A DNA stretch of 64,000 nucleotides, taken from assembly GCF_002803065.1 (NCBI RefSeq), contig NZ_NNBL01000015.1, forward strand, positions 62,001 to 126,000, in the 5' to 3' direction. Position numbers and translations under genes: made by a program. Position 1 is the stretch's first letter; every line of letters starts with the position of its first letter. Origin of the DNA: Streptomyces sp. CB01635 (lineage in GTDB: Bacteria > Actinomycetota > Actinomycetes > Streptomycetales > Streptomycetaceae). The notes below the pieces were generated by a model that saw only the letters and a list, made by a program, of their open reading frames with translations, made no database searches and was not told the DNA's origin. Below are positions 29,218 to 38,827 of this stretch, in pieces.

Positions 29218-31341
29218 CTAGGCCAGTCCCAGCGAGCGCTTCAGGAAGTCCACCTGGAGCAGCAGCAGATTCTCCGCGACCTGCTCCTGCGGCGTCATGT
29301 GCGTCACGCCCGACAGCGGCAGCACCTCGTGCGGCCGGCCCGCGGCGAGGAGTGCCGACGAAAGGCGCAGACTGTGCGCCACCACGACGTTGTCGTCGGC
29401 CAGGCCGTGCACGATCATCAGCGGCCGGTGCTGCTCCGCCGCCTCGGCCAGACCGCCGTCGGTGACCAGCGAGTTCTTCTCGTACACCTGCGGCGCGGCC
29501 TTCGGGTCGCCCAGGTAGCGCTCCGTGTAGTGGGTGTCGTAGAGCCGCCAGTCCGTGACCGGGGCGCCCGCGATGCCCGCGTGGAAGACGTCGGGGCGGC
29601 GCAGGACCGCGAGCCCCGCCAGATAGCCGCCGTACGACCAGCCGCGGATCGCCACCCGGTTCAGGTCGAGCGGGAAGGCGTCGGCCAGCGCGTGCAGCGC
29701 CGTGATCTGGTCGTCGAGCGTGATCGTGAGGTCGTCGCGGACCGCCTTCTCCCGGGCGGGGGAGTGGCCGGGGGTGCCGCGGCCGTCCGCGACGACCACC
29801 GCGAAGCCCTGGTCGGCGAACCACTGCGACGTCAGATGCGGATTGTGCGCGGCGAGCACCCGCTGCCCGTGCGGGCCGCCGTACGGGTCGAGCAGCACCG
29901 GCAGCGGCCCGTCGCCCTGCTCGTACGAGGACGGGAGCAGGACGGCGCACGGGATGCCGGCCGCCTCTGTGAGCGTCAGGCGGGGGCTCAGTGAGGGGCG
30001 CTCGGCGTGCGAGGCGACCGTCGCGATCTGCTTGCCGTCCCGCATCACCCGCACCCGCGTGCCCGGCTCGTCGGTGTGCGCCGACGCCAGGACGGTCACG
30101 CCGCCCGCGCGCACCGCGGAGTGCACGCCCGGCTCGTCCGAGACGCGCTCCACGCCCAGCTCGTTGACCCGGTACACATGCACCTCGCCCGTCTCCCGGA
30201 CCGCCGCCGCCGAGCCGGCGGACGCCGAGATCAGCACGTCGCTCTCGCCCACGTCCAGGACCGCCCGCACATGCAACTGCGGCCCGGTCAGCGGCCGTTC
30301 ACCGACCGCGAGGACCCGCGCCCCGCCCTCGTCCGCGATCCGCACGAGCTGCCCGCTCGGCGACCACGACGGCACACCGGGGAACAGCTCCAGCCACTGC
30401 CCGTCCTCGTCCGCGTGCACCATCCGCGTCGAACCGTCGCCGACGTTCACCGCGAGATACAGCTCACTGAGCTGGTCACGGGCCTGTACGAGGATCAGCG
30501 GCGCCCCGTCGGCCGACCAGTGCACCCGCGCCAGATACGGGTACCTCGCCCGGTCCCACGACACCTCCGTGCGCTCCCCGTCCAGACCGATGACGAAGAG
30601 CCGCACCTCCGCGTTGGGCGTGCCCGCCGCCGGGTACGCGTTGCGGGCAGGCTTGCGGTCCGGGTGCGCCGGATCCGCGATCCACCAGCGCCGCACCGCC
30701 GCGTCGTCCGCCCGGGCCACCAGCAGCCGGTCCGATTCGGGCGACCACCAAAAGCCCCGCGAGCGCCCCATCTCCTCGGCCGCGATGAACTCCGCGAGCC
30801 CGTACGTGACGGTCGACGCCTCGTCCTCGCCCGGAGCGGCGAGGGCCCGGTCGCCCTCGCCGTCGGCGCCGACGACGCGCAGGGCGCCCCCGGACACGTA
30901 CGCGACATGGCGGCCGTCCGGAGACGGGCGGGGGTCGATCAGCGGTCCGGGGACGCGGAGTTCGCGGGTCGTGCCCGCACGCAGCTCCGCCGTGAACAGC
31001 CGGCCGGACAGCGCGAACGCGGCCAGCTCCACGGCCGCGTCCGTCGCATAGGCGACGATGCCCGCGGCGCCCTCGCGGCTGCGCTCGCGCCGTGCGCGCT
31101 CCTCGTCCGACAGATCCTCCGCGGCACCGCCCAGAAGGGCCCGGGGATCGGCGGCGATCCGCTCCTCGCCGGACGTCACATCGAGGACCCACAGGGCGTT
31201 CGCCCGATCGGTACCGGATCCGGACCGCAGGAAGGCGACGCGCTCGCCGTCGGGCGCCACCGTGAACGCCCGTGGTGCGCCGAGCGTGAAGCGCTGGGTG
31301 CGGGCGTGCTGGCGCGGAAAGGAGAGAGGCTCGGTGGTCAT
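29218..31341 (-). CDS. S9 family prolyl oligopeptidase / DPP IV-like peptidase
   Basis: A 707-residue enzyme with an N-terminal beta-propeller (DPPIV_N type) and a C-terminal alpha/beta-hydrolase domain. The nucleophile is in RGWSYGGY (near residue 567); the acid in GLADDNVV and the histidine in GVTHMT complete the triad. No signal peptide, so it probably cleaves peptides in the cytoplasm. A TAGGGT box is 6 bases before the ATG, with only a G-run between. It faces the second peptide importer and may process what is imported; that link is inferred from position. Confidence 0.92.
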   Translation of the reverse strand: MTTEPLSFPRQHARTQRFTLGAPRAFTVAPDGERVAFLRSGSGTDRANALWVLDVTSGEERIAADPRALLGGAAEDLSDEERARRERSREGAAGIVAYATDAAVELAAFALSGRLFTAELRAGTTRELRVPGPLIDPRPSPDGRHVAYVSGGALRVVGADGEGDRALAAPGEDEASTVTYGLAEFIAAEEMGRSRGFWWSPESDRLLVARADDAAVRRWWIADPAHPDRKPARNAYPAAGTPNAEVRLFVIGLDGERTEVSWDRARYPYLARVHWSADGAPLILVQARDQLSELYLAVNVGDGSTRMVHADEDGQWLELFPGVPSWSPSGQLVRIADEGGARVLAVGERPLTGPQLHVRAVLDVGESDVLISASAGSAAAVRETGEVHVYRVNELGVERVSDEPGVHSAVRAGGVTVLASAHTDEPGTRVRVMRDGKQIATVASHAERPSLSPRLTLTEAAGIPCAVLLPSSYEQGDGPLPVLLDPYGGPHGQRVLAAHNPHLTSQWFADQGFAVVVADGRGTPGHSPAREKAVRDDLTITLDDQITALHALADAFPLDLNRVAIRGWSYGGYLAGLAVLRRPDVFHAGIAGAPVTDWRLYDTHYTERYLGDPKAAPQVYEKNSLVTDGGLAEAAEQHRPLMIVHGLADDNVVVAHSLRLSSALLAAGRPHEVLPLSGVTHMTPQEQVAENLLLLQVDFLKRSLGLA

Positions 31342-31507
31342 CCCCCGACCCTATGGGGCCGTGCCGCCGTGCGCCCCCCTTGCTGCCATGCACCGACTCA
31401 TGCGGCGGGACGGATAGTTATGATCCATAGCGCTGCGTGGGTAAGGAACCGCTCGGTTCCCGCGTGGCGTACGGCAGTTGGACTCGGGTCAAGGGAGGTG
31501 GACCGCT

Positions 31508-31702
31508 GTGGCACTCTCGATTTCGGCAGTGGTGCTGTTCGCGATCATCGTCTTCATTCTGATCAGGAAGTCGGGTCTGAAGGCCGGACACGCGATCGTC
31601 TGCGTCCTGCTCGGGTTCTACCTCGCCAGCTCCTCCATCGCCCCCACCATCAGCGAGCTCACGACGAACGTCGCGGGCATGATCGGCGGGATCAAGTTCT
31701 AG
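31508..31702 (+). CDS. Small hydrophobic membrane protein
   Basis: A 64-residue protein with two likely membrane segments (about residues 3-20 and 27-45). GTG start with GGGAGG nine bases before it; the frame extends 10 codons further but that start is weaker. Unknown family. It ends 30 bases before mshB, whose promoter box lies in the gap. Confidence 0.7.
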   Translation: MALSISAVVLFAIIVFILIRKSGLKAGHAIVCVLLGFYLASSSIAPTISELTTNVAGMIGGIKF

Positions 31703-31732
31703 GGCCAGTCATGACGTCCTAGGCTGGGGCGC

Positions 31733-32626
31733 ATGACGGAACTGCCCGACCGGCGTCTGCTCCTCGTGCACGCGCACCCCGACGACGAGTCGATCAACAA
31801 TGGCGCCACCATGGCCAAGTACGCGGCCGACGGTGCCCACGTCACCCTGGTGACCTGCACTCTCGGCGAGGAGGGCGAGGTCATCCCGGACGTTCTCGCG
31901 CACCTCGCCCCGGACCGCGAGGACATCCTCGGCCCGCACCGCATCGGCGAGCTCACCGCCGCCATGAAGGAGCTCGGGGTCACCGATCACCGCTTCCTCG
32001 GCGGCCCCGGACGCTTCCGCGACTCCGGGATGACGGGCGCCGAGCAGAACGACCGGCCCGGCGCCTTCTGGGCCGCAGACCTGGACGAGGCCGCAGCCCA
32101 TCTCGTCGAGGTGATCCGCGAGGTCCGCCCCCAGGTCCTGGTCACCTACGACCCGGACGGCGGCTACGGCCATCCCGACCACATCAAGGCCCATCGCGTC
32201 GCCATGCGCGCCGCCGAGCTCGCGGCCGAGCCCGCGTTCCGCCGGGACCTCGGCGACACCCACGCCGTCTCGAAGATCTACTGGAACCGCGTGCCCCGCT
32301 CCGTGGTCGAGGAGCGCTTCCGCTGGCTGGCCGGTGTCCTCGGCTCGACCCCGTACGGGACCGCGGCCGAGATCGGCGACGTACCGGGCGTCGTCGACGA
32401 CGAGCGGGTCACCGCCGAGATCGACGGCAGGGCCTTCGCCGCGGCCAAGACCGCCGCGATGCGCGCCCACGCCACCCAGGTCGAGATCGCACCCGGCGGC
32501 GAGCCGGTCTTCGCCCTGTCGAACGGGCTCGCCCAGCCGGTCTTCGACGTGGAGTATTACGAGCTGGCGCGGGGCGAGGCGGCGGCGCCTCACGAGACGG
32601 ACCTGTTCGCGGGAGTGGTGGCGTGA
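31733..32626 (+). CDS. mshB: N-acetyl-1-D-myo-inositol-2-amino-2-deoxy-alpha-D-glucopyranoside deacetylase (mycothiol synthesis)
   Basis: A 297-residue zinc deacetylase of the LmbE/PIG-L family. The zinc motif HAHPDDES is near the N-terminus, GYGHPDH carries the third ligand region. MshB removes the acetyl group from GlcNAc-Ins in mycothiol synthesis, the main low-molecular thiol of actinobacteria. A TAGGCT box is 7 bases before the ATG with no ribosome binding site, so translation may be leaderless. The next membrane protein gene starts inside its stop codon. Confidence 0.94.
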   Translation: MTELPDRRLLLVHAHPDDESINNGATMAKYAADGAHVTLVTCTLGEEGEVIPDVLAHLAPDREDILGPHRIGELTAAMKELGVTDHRFLGGPGRFRDSGMTGAEQNDRPGAFWAADLDEAAAHLVEVIREVRPQVLVTYDPDGGYGHPDHIKAHRVAMRAAELAAEPAFRRDLGDTHAVSKIYWNRVPRSVVEERFRWLAGVLGSTPYGTAAEIGDVPGVVDDERVTAEIDGRAFAAAKTAAMRAHATQVEIAPGGEPVFALSNGLAQPVFDVEYYELARGEAAAPHETDLFAGVVA

Positions 32627-33105
32627 TGAGTGGCGCAGGAAAGTCGGGCAACCCGGCCAAGTCCGGGCGGGCGGCGGCGTCGAGCGGCGCCGCGAAGCCC
32701 CCGGCCGGCCCGGCGGTCCAGCCGGTGGGGACCGGCCCCGACGCCGGGCGCATCGCCGTGCTGGCGGGGCTCCTCGTGCTCGGCGCACTTGTCGGGGTGG
32801 CGGGTTCCCTGGTCCAAGGCGGCCTGTTTCCGGGCGGGTTGCTCCTCGCGCTGCTCGGCGCGGCCGGCGCGTTCCTCGGCGGGGCGCGGGCGACGGGCAC
32901 CCGGGGCGGGGCCGTCGCGCCCGCCGTGGGCTGGGCCGTCACGGTCATCCTGCTCACGTCGACCAGGCCCGAGGGCGACTTCCTCTTCGGCGCGGGAACC
33001 GCCTCCTATCTGTTCCTTCTCGGCGGGATGGCCGTCGCTGTGATGTGCGCCACCCTTGGTCTGCCGCGGCAACCACCCCGACCCGCCGCCCGACTTGGGA
33101 AGTGA
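32626..33105 (+). CDS. DUF6113-type four-helix membrane protein
   Basis: About 159 residues: an alanine/glycine/proline-rich N-terminus (to about residue 40) and four membrane helices with small outer loops. It starts with GTG (32623) or ATG (32626), overlapping the mshB stop, so it is translationally coupled to mshB. The same pairing is common in Streptomyces; the function is unknown. Ends with a short basic tail. Confidence 0.75.
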   Translation: MSGAGKSGNPAKSGRAAASSGAAKPPAGPAVQPVGTGPDAGRIAVLAGLLVLGALVGVAGSLVQGGLFPGGLLLALLGAAGAFLGGARATGTRGGAVAPAVGWAVTVILLTSTRPEGDFLFGAGTASYLFLLGGMAVAVMCATLGLPRQPPRPAARLGK

Positions 33106-33248
33106 CGTACCACTTCGGCCCGTGCCCCGTACGGATTTCGTCGGCGGTCACCGGATGCGTTCCGGCCGCGGCCAGTATGGTGGTGCGCGCCGCCGAGCAG
33201 CCCGCGTGAGGTCGAGACGGGCGGCGGAGCCAACCGGGAGAACCTGCT

Positions 33249-35231
33249 TTGAGCCGTGAAACTGACAGTTCGTCCTCCGGGCCCCAGGGGCGCGGCGGTG
33301 CCGCGTACCCCTCGGGGACGCCTCCGTACGGCACCCCCGCCCAGGGCGCCGGGTCCGGCGACGGTGCGCCCGGCGATGCCGGGCAGCCCGCCGAGGGCCG
33401 GCCGGTCCCCGAGGAACGCAAGACGGAGACCACGCTGACGACGCGGATCCGGATCAACATCCCCGGATCGCGCCCCATCCCCCCCGTAGTGATGCGCACG
33501 CCCATGAGCGACGTGGACGCGGGACCCGCCACCCCGGACCCGGCCGCCGCGCCGGTCCCGGCACCCGAGACCCCGGCCCCTCCTGCTCCCCGGACGGCTC
33601 CTTCGGGTGACGGCCAGGGCGCACCGGCCGCGGAGGAGAAGACGAGCGACTGGTTCGCGCCGCGCAAGTCGGGCCCGCCTCAGCGGGGCGGCTCCGCCGA
33701 CGCTCCCGCTCCGGGCAACTCCGGTACGGTGCCCGGCCAGTCGGGCGGCGCCGCCGCGCCGCACGGCCGTCCGCCGCAGCCCGGGAGCTCCGGCGACCCG
33801 CACCGCGGAGACCTGCCCTACTTCGCCGGGAACGCCGACGGCACCGGCCCCGGCGTCCCCCCGCGCGGCCCCGCGGGACCGACCACGGGACCCGTCGGCG
33901 GCAACAGCCCCATGGCGCGCCCCGGCGGCGACAACCCGATGGCACGCCCCGGCGGACCTGTCGGCGGCCCTCCCGGAGGTCCTATGGGCGGCCCTGTGGG
34001 CGGCCCCCTCGGCGGACCCGCCGGCGGCCCTCCCGGCGGTCAGCGGCCGCCGCAGATGAGCGACGACACCGCGATCCTGACGCCGCAGAAGCCCGCGCCC
34101 GAGCCGGGCCCGGGCGGCCATGTCTCCGGTGAGACGCTGACCAGCGGCATCCCGGTCGTCCGGCCGGGCCTCGGCGGACCGAACGCGCCGTTCGCGCCCG
34201 GCCCGCGCCCCGAAGGCCCGCTGCCGCACACCCCGCCGAAGCTCCCCGACCCCGTCGGCCAGAGCGCCCCGGCCGCGCCCCGCAAGAAGAAGGGCCGCAA
34301 CAAGCTCGTCCTCGTGGGCGCGGGTGTCGTGGGCCTGGTCGGTGTCGCGTACGGCGCCGGACTGCTGATGAGTCACTCGGACGTGCCCAAGGGCACCACC
34401 GTGCTCGGCGTCGACATCGGCGGCGGCACGCGTGACGAGGCCGCGGCCAAGCTCGACACCGCCTTCGGCAAGCGCACCACCGACCCGCTCCAGCTGTCGG
34501 TCGACGGCAGGTCCGTGCCGCTCAGGCCGGACCAGGCGGGCCTGAGCCTGGACAGCACGGCGACGGTGGCGGCGGCCGCGGGCAGCGACTACAACCCGGT
34601 CTCCGTGATCGGCTCGCTGTTCGGCAACGAACGCGTCGTCGAGCCGGTCATGCCCGTGGACGAGGAGAAGCTCCGGGCCGCCCTCGAACGGGCCGCAGGC
34701 GACGCCTCCACGGGCGACGGCACGATCAGGTTCGTCCCGGGCAAGGCCATCGCCGTGTACGGAAAGACGGGCAAGGGCATCGACGTCGCCCGTTCCTCCT
34801 CGTCCGTCGAGGAGGCGTACCGCGCGCACGTGGAGACGGGCGCCGCGCGGGCCGTGCCGATGGCGACGACGACCCGCAGGCCCACCGTCTCGAACGCCGA
34901 GGTCGACCGGATGATGAAGGAGTTCGCGCAGCCCGCCATGTCCGCGAACGTCGTCATCAAGGCGGGCAACGCGCAGATCCCGTTCGGCCCCGCCAAGTCG
35001 CTGCCGCAGATCCTCGGCGTCAAGGCGGTCAACGGCAAGCTCGTCGACGTCTACGACCTGCCGGCCCTGAAGAAGCTGTACGGCAACACGTTCGACGGCA
35101 TCCTCATCACGCGCGGCACCGGCAAGAAGACGCCGGTGAACCCGAACGACGTGGCTGCCGCAATGCGGCAGGCGCTCAAGGGCAAGACGCCCGCCGAGCG
35201 CACCGGGACCATCGAGACCAACCCGGGCTAG
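33249..35231 (+). CDS. Membrane protein with peptidoglycan-binding (VanW-associated) domain
   Basis: A 660-residue protein. The first 345 or so residues are disordered and rich in proline and glycine, with tandem GGP repeats near residues 235-260. KKKGRNK precedes one membrane segment (about 350-370), after which the extracytoplasmic part resembles the PG_binding_4 domain found next to VanW (VPKGTTVLGVDIGGGTRDEAAAKL, VDGRSVPLRPDQAGLSLD). The TTG start has GGGAG 8 bases upstream. Likely touches the cell wall; exact role unknown. A terminator follows. Confidence 0.78.
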   Translation: MSRETDSSSSGPQGRGGAAYPSGTPPYGTPAQGAGSGDGAPGDAGQPAEGRPVPEERKTETTLTTRIRINIPGSRPIPPVVMRTPMSDVDAGPATPDPAAAPVPAPETPAPPAPRTAPSGDGQGAPAAEEKTSDWFAPRKSGPPQRGGSADAPAPGNSGTVPGQSGGAAAPHGRPPQPGSSGDPHRGDLPYFAGNADGTGPGVPPRGPAGPTTGPVGGNSPMARPGGDNPMARPGGPVGGPPGGPMGGPVGGPLGGPAGGPPGGQRPPQMSDDTAILTPQKPAPEPGPGGHVSGETLTSGIPVVRPGLGGPNAPFAPGPRPEGPLPHTPPKLPDPVGQSAPAAPRKKKGRNKLVLVGAGVVGLVGVAYGAGLLMSHSDVPKGTTVLGVDIGGGTRDEAAAKLDTAFGKRTTDPLQLSVDGRSVPLRPDQAGLSLDSTATVAAAAGSDYNPVSVIGSLFGNERVVEPVMPVDEEKLRAALERAAGDASTGDGTIRFVPGKAIAVYGKTGKGIDVARSSSSVEEAYRAHVETGAARAVPMATTTRRPTVSNAEVDRMMKEFAQPAMSANVVIKAGNAQIPFGPAKSLPQILGVKAVNGKLVDVYDLPALKKLYGNTFDGILITRGTGKKTPVNPNDVAAAMRQALKGKTPAERTGTIETNPG

Positions 35232-35251
35232 CCGGCACGTACGTCACATAC

Positions 35252-35282
35252 CGGGCGGGTCCCCTTCATGGGGGCCCGCCCG
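35252..35282 (+). terminator. Terminator after the peptidoglycan-binding protein gene
   Basis: CGGGCGGG-T-CCCC pairs with GGGG-G-CCCGCCCG around a TTCAT loop, 20 bases after the stop. Confidence 0.85.
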
Positions 35283-35302
35283 CTGTGCTGCCGCCCGCGG
35301 AC

Positions 35303-35316
35303 ATGACATCTGTCAT
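35303..35316. promoter_or_regulatory. Palindromic operator candidate of the ABC exporter/two-component operon
   Basis: ATGACA-TC-TGTCAT is a perfect inverted repeat about 50 bases before the ABC ATPase gene. NarL/LuxR-type response regulators such as the one encoded at the end of this operon bind palindromes of this kind, so self-regulation is likely. Inference from position and symmetry. Confidence 0.6.
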
Positions 35317-35367
35317 CCCGGACACCGGCCTGCCGACACTGCCGGGCACCCGCCGCCACCCGTCAGC

Positions 35368-36297
35368 ATGGATGCCATGACAACGACAGCACAGGCCACC
35401 GAGGTGGTCGGCTTCGAGCAGGTGAGCAAGAGCTACGGGGACGTCAGGGCCGTGGACGGGCTCACCCTCGAACTGCACCCGGGCGAGACCGTCGCCCTTC
35501 TCGGCCCGAACGGCGCGGGCAAGTCCACCACCCTCGACCTCCTCCTCGGGCTGCGCCCGGCGGACACCGGTACCGTCCGCGTCTTCGGCACCAGCCCCCG
35601 GGACGCGATAGTCCAGGGCCGCGTCGGCGCCATGCTGCAGAGCGGCGGCCTCATGGACGAGGTCACCGTGGCCGAGCTCGTGAAGCTCGCCTGCGCCCTG
35701 CACCCCAAGCCGTTCAAGCCGGGTGAGGTGCTGTCCCGGGCGGGTATCACGCAGATCGCCGACCGCAAGGTCAACAAGCTCTCCGGAGGTCAGGAGCAGC
35801 GCGTCCGCTTCGCCCTCGCCACCGCGGGCGCCAACGACCTCATCGTGCTCGACGAGCCGACCACCGGCATGGACGTCTCGGCCCGCCAGGCGTTCTGGGC
35901 CACGATGCGCGAACAGGCCGACCAGGGCCGCACGGTCCTCTTCGCCACGCACTACCTGGAGGAGGCCGACGCGATCGCCGACCGCGTCCTCGTCCTGCAC
36001 CGCGGCCGCCTCCTCGCCGACGGCACCGCCGCCGAGATCAAGGCCAAGGCGGGCGCCCGCAAGGTCGCCTTCGACCTGGAGGGCGACATCGACGAACCGG
36101 CCCTGCGCGCCCTGCCGTTCCTCACCACCTTCGACGTGTCGGGCCGCACCGTCCGCCTCCAGTCGAGCGACGCCGACGCCACCGTGCACGCCCTGTACGG
36201 ACTCGGCGTCTACCCGCGCAACCTGGAGGTCGCGGGCCTCGGCCTGGAGCAGGCCTTCGTAGCCATCACCACGGCCGAGGAGGCCAGGACGTCATGA
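35368..36297 (+). CDS. ABC exporter ATPase (DrrA/ABC-2 type)
   Basis: A 309-residue ATPase: Walker A LLGPNGAGKSTT, signature LSGGQEQRVRFALA, Walker B LIVLDEPTTGMD, and HYLEEADAIADRV. The C-terminal extension is typical of DrrA-like exporters. ATG at 35368 or 35377. It overlaps the permease by four bases (ATGA) in a four-gene unit with a histidine kinase and response regulator; such modules often respond to membrane or antibiotic stress. Confidence 0.9.
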   Translation: MDAMTTTAQATEVVGFEQVSKSYGDVRAVDGLTLELHPGETVALLGPNGAGKSTTLDLLLGLRPADTGTVRVFGTSPRDAIVQGRVGAMLQSGGLMDEVTVAELVKLACALHPKPFKPGEVLSRAGITQIADRKVNKLSGGQEQRVRFALATAGANDLIVLDEPTTGMDVSARQAFWATMREQADQGRTVLFATHYLEEADAIADRVLVLHRGRLLADGTAAEIKAKAGARKVAFDLEGDIDEPALRALPFLTTFDVSGRTVRLQSSDADATVHALYGLGVYPRNLEVAGLGLEQAFVAITTAEEARTS

Positions 36298-37034
36298 ACA
36301 GCCTGATCAAGCTCGAGATCACCCGGGCGCTGCGCAACAAGAAGTTCCTGTTCTTCTCCGTCGTCTACCCGTCGGTCCTGTTCCTGCTCATCGCGGGCAG
36401 CTCCGACAGCTCGACCATGGTCGACGGCACCGGCCTGAACCTCGCCGCGTTCATGATGGTGTCGATGGCGTCCTTCGGTGCCCTGACCGCCGTCCTCATG
36501 GGCAACAGCGAGCGCATCGCCAAGGAGCGCGAGAGCGGCTGGGTGCGCCAGCTGCGCCTGACGACGCTCCCCGGGCGCGGCTACGTCCTCGCCAAGACCG
36601 CCAGCGCGGCCGTGGTCAGCCTGCCGTCCATCGTCGTCGTCTTCGTCGTCGCCGCGGTCACCAAGGGCGTACGCCTCGACGCCTGGCAGTGGCTCGCCCT
36701 CGTCGTCGCGATCTGGGCCGGCAGCCTCTGCTTCGCCGCGCTCGGCGTCGCCATCGGCTACCTCGCGACCGGCGACGCCGTCCGCCCCATCACGATGATC
36801 GTGTACTTCGGCCTGTCGATCCTGGGCGGCCTCTGGTTCCCCTCGACCGGCTTCCCGCAGTGGCTCAGCGACATCGCGTCGTGGCTGCCCACACACGCGT
36901 ACGCTGCCCTCGGCCAGGCCATCGAGCTGGGCAACGCCCCGCACGCCAAGGACGTCACGCTGATCGTCGCGTACTTCCTGGTCTTCGCAGGCGGCGCGGC
37001 CTGGCTGTACCGGAAGGACACCCTGAAGGCGTGA
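36294..37034 (+). CDS. ABC-2 type exporter permease
   Basis: A 246-residue protein with six membrane helices in the ABC2_membrane pattern. KLEITRALRNKKFLFFSVVYPSVLFLL starts the first helix, and the conserved GG-LWFPSTGFP region is near residue 180. Overlaps its ATPase and the kinase gene by four bases each. Substrate unknown. Confidence 0.9.
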   Translation: MNSLIKLEITRALRNKKFLFFSVVYPSVLFLLIAGSSDSSTMVDGTGLNLAAFMMVSMASFGALTAVLMGNSERIAKERESGWVRQLRLTTLPGRGYVLAKTASAAVVSLPSIVVVFVVAAVTKGVRLDAWQWLALVVAIWAGSLCFAALGVAIGYLATGDAVRPITMIVYFGLSILGGLWFPSTGFPQWLSDIASWLPTHAYAALGQAIELGNAPHAKDVTLIVAYFLVFAGGAAWLYRKDTLKA

Positions 37035-38212
37035 ACGCCAAGACGCCGGACGAGATCAGGCTCACCGGCATGGGGCAGTCGCCCCGCAACCGCCGTGAGG
37101 CCCTGCGCAAGCTGCTGTGGATCGGCATCTGGCTGGTCTTCATGGCGGATCCGATCGACGACCTCGTCGACGGCGGCCACACGGCCTGGGCCACCGCGCT
37201 CGGCTGGCTCGGCCTGGTCGCCTTCGTCGGCGTCTACCTGGCCCTCGTCTTCCGCCACACCGCCCGCGCCATGGGCCGGGGGCGGCTGGCCGCGATCCTC
37301 GGGGCGCTCGCCGCGGTCGCCGTCGTCATGTCCCTCACGCTCGGCGCCCCCTGGCTCGTCCTGTTCGTGTACGTCTCCGTGTCGTGCGGGGCGGTGCTGC
37401 CCATGCGGTACGCCCGCTGGTCGATCGTCGCGGTCACGGCCGCGATGGTCCTCCTCGGGATCCCGCTCGGCCGAGGCTGGGACCTCGGCCTCGTCGTGCC
37501 CGCCCTCCTCGGCGGCTTCGCGATGACGGGCGTACGGCAACTCGTGCGCACGACCGTCGAACTGCGCCGGGCGCGCGCCACCGTCGCCCAGCTCGCGGCC
37601 AACGAGGAGCGGCTGCGCCTCGCCCGCGACCTGCACGACCTTCTCGGCCACTCGCTCTCCCTGATCACGCTCAAGAGCGAGCTCGCCGGCCGCATGCTCC
37701 CCGACCACCCCGAGAAGGCGGGCAAGGAGGTCGCCGACATCGAGCAGGTCAGCCGCCAGGCACTCGTCGACGTCCGGGAGGCCGTCACCGGCTACCGCCG
37801 CCCCCGCCTAAGCACCGAACTGGCCGGCGCACGCGCCGCGTTGGCCGCCGCAGGCATCGAGGCCGACGTCCCTGCGGACGCCCCCGACGACCTGCCCGCC
37901 GAACAGGAGGCCGCCCTCGCCTGGACCCTGCGCGAGGCCGTCACCAACGCCGTACGGCACAGCGGCGCCCACCGCTGCACGGTCGGCATCGCCCTCCGCC
38001 AGACCCTCGGCGGCCCCGTCATGGAGCTGACCGTGGAGGACGACGGGGCCGGCGCCGCGGCGGGCGGCAGCCTTGTTCCGGGCAACGGCCTGACGGGCCT
38101 GCGCGAACGCGTCGAGGGCGTCGGCGGCACCCTGGATGCCGGGCCCGGGCGGGACCGCGGGTTCCTGCTGGTGGCCCGGGTGCCGGTGGGCTCCGTAGGA
38201 TCCGGCGCATGA
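37031..38212 (+). CDS. Sensor histidine kinase (DesK/NarX-like, HisKA_3)
   Basis: A 393-residue membrane kinase with five or so helices in the first 165 residues and almost no outer domain, so it probably senses the membrane or its partner exporter. The dimerisation motif LARDLHDLLGHSLS places the phosphorylated histidine at about residue 202. The ATPase domain has REAVTNAVRHSGA and DDGAG/GNGLTGLRERV. GTG start overlaps the permease stop (GTGA), and the response regulator starts inside its stop. Confidence 0.92.
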   Translation: MNAKTPDEIRLTGMGQSPRNRREALRKLLWIGIWLVFMADPIDDLVDGGHTAWATALGWLGLVAFVGVYLALVFRHTARAMGRGRLAAILGALAAVAVVMSLTLGAPWLVLFVYVSVSCGAVLPMRYARWSIVAVTAAMVLLGIPLGRGWDLGLVVPALLGGFAMTGVRQLVRTTVELRRARATVAQLAANEERLRLARDLHDLLGHSLSLITLKSELAGRMLPDHPEKAGKEVADIEQVSRQALVDVREAVTGYRRPRLSTELAGARAALAAAGIEADVPADAPDDLPAEQEAALAWTLREAVTNAVRHSGAHRCTVGIALRQTLGGPVMELTVEDDGAGAAAGGSLVPGNGLTGLRERVEGVGGTLDAGPGRDRGFLLVARVPVGSVGSGA

Positions 38213-38823
38213 GCGCTCAGATCAAGGTCCTGCTCGCGGAGGACCAGTCGATGGTGCGGGAGGCCCTCGCGGCGCTCCTCGGCCTCGAACCCGACATCGA
38301 GGTCGTCGCCCAGGTGGCGCGCGGCGACGAGGTCCTCGAGGCGGCCCGCGCCCACGGCCCGGACGTGGCGCTCCTGGACATCGAGATGCCCGGCATGACC
38401 GGCATCGAGGCCGCCGCCCAGCTCAGCGAGCACCTGCCCGCCCTCAAGGTGGTCGTCCTCACCACGTTCGGCCGCCCCGGCTATCTCCGTACGGCGATGG
38501 AGTCCGGCGCCCACGCGTTCCTCGTCAAGGACGCCCCCGCGGCCCAACTCGCCGACGCCGTACGCAAAGTGCTCGCCGGTGAGCGCGTCATCGACCCCAC
38601 CCTCGCGGCCGCCGCGCTCGCCGAGGGCGCCAACCCGCTGACCGACCGCGAACGCGAGATCCTGCGCGCGGCGGCCGACGGCTCGACCAACGCCGAGCTG
38701 GCGGCGGCCCTGCACCTGTCCCAGGGCACGGTCCGCAACTACCTCTCGACGGCCATCCAGAAGCTCGCCGTGCGCAACAGGGCGGAGGCGGTACGGATCG
38801 CCCGCGAGAAGGGGTGGCTGTAG
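38209..38823 (+). CDS. LuxR/NarL-type response regulator
   Basis: A 204-residue regulator. The receiver has Glu11-Asp12, phosphoacceptor Asp57 (ALLDIEMPG) and Lys107; the C-terminal LuxR helix-turn-helix begins near residue 143 (LTDREREILRAAADGSTNAELAAALHLSQGTVRNYLS). Cognate to the upstream kinase and probably binds the palindrome at 35303-35316. It ends 4 bases before the convergent SirB1-type gene, with no obvious terminator hairpin. Confidence 0.93.
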   Translation: MSAQIKVLLAEDQSMVREALAALLGLEPDIEVVAQVARGDEVLEAARAHGPDVALLDIEMPGMTGIEAAAQLSEHLPALKVVVLTTFGRPGYLRTAMESGAHAFLVKDAPAAQLADAVRKVLAGERVIDPTLAAAALAEGANPLTDREREILRAAADGSTNAELAAALHLSQGTVRNYLSTAIQKLAVRNRAEAVRIAREKGWL

Positions 38824-38827
38824 CCGG

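Noticed and set aside
33950..34045. Tandem GGCGGMCC-type DNA repeats
   Set aside because: They encode the Gly/Pro-rich linker of the peptidoglycan-binding protein in frame, so they are protein repeats rather than a CRISPR or VNTR locus.
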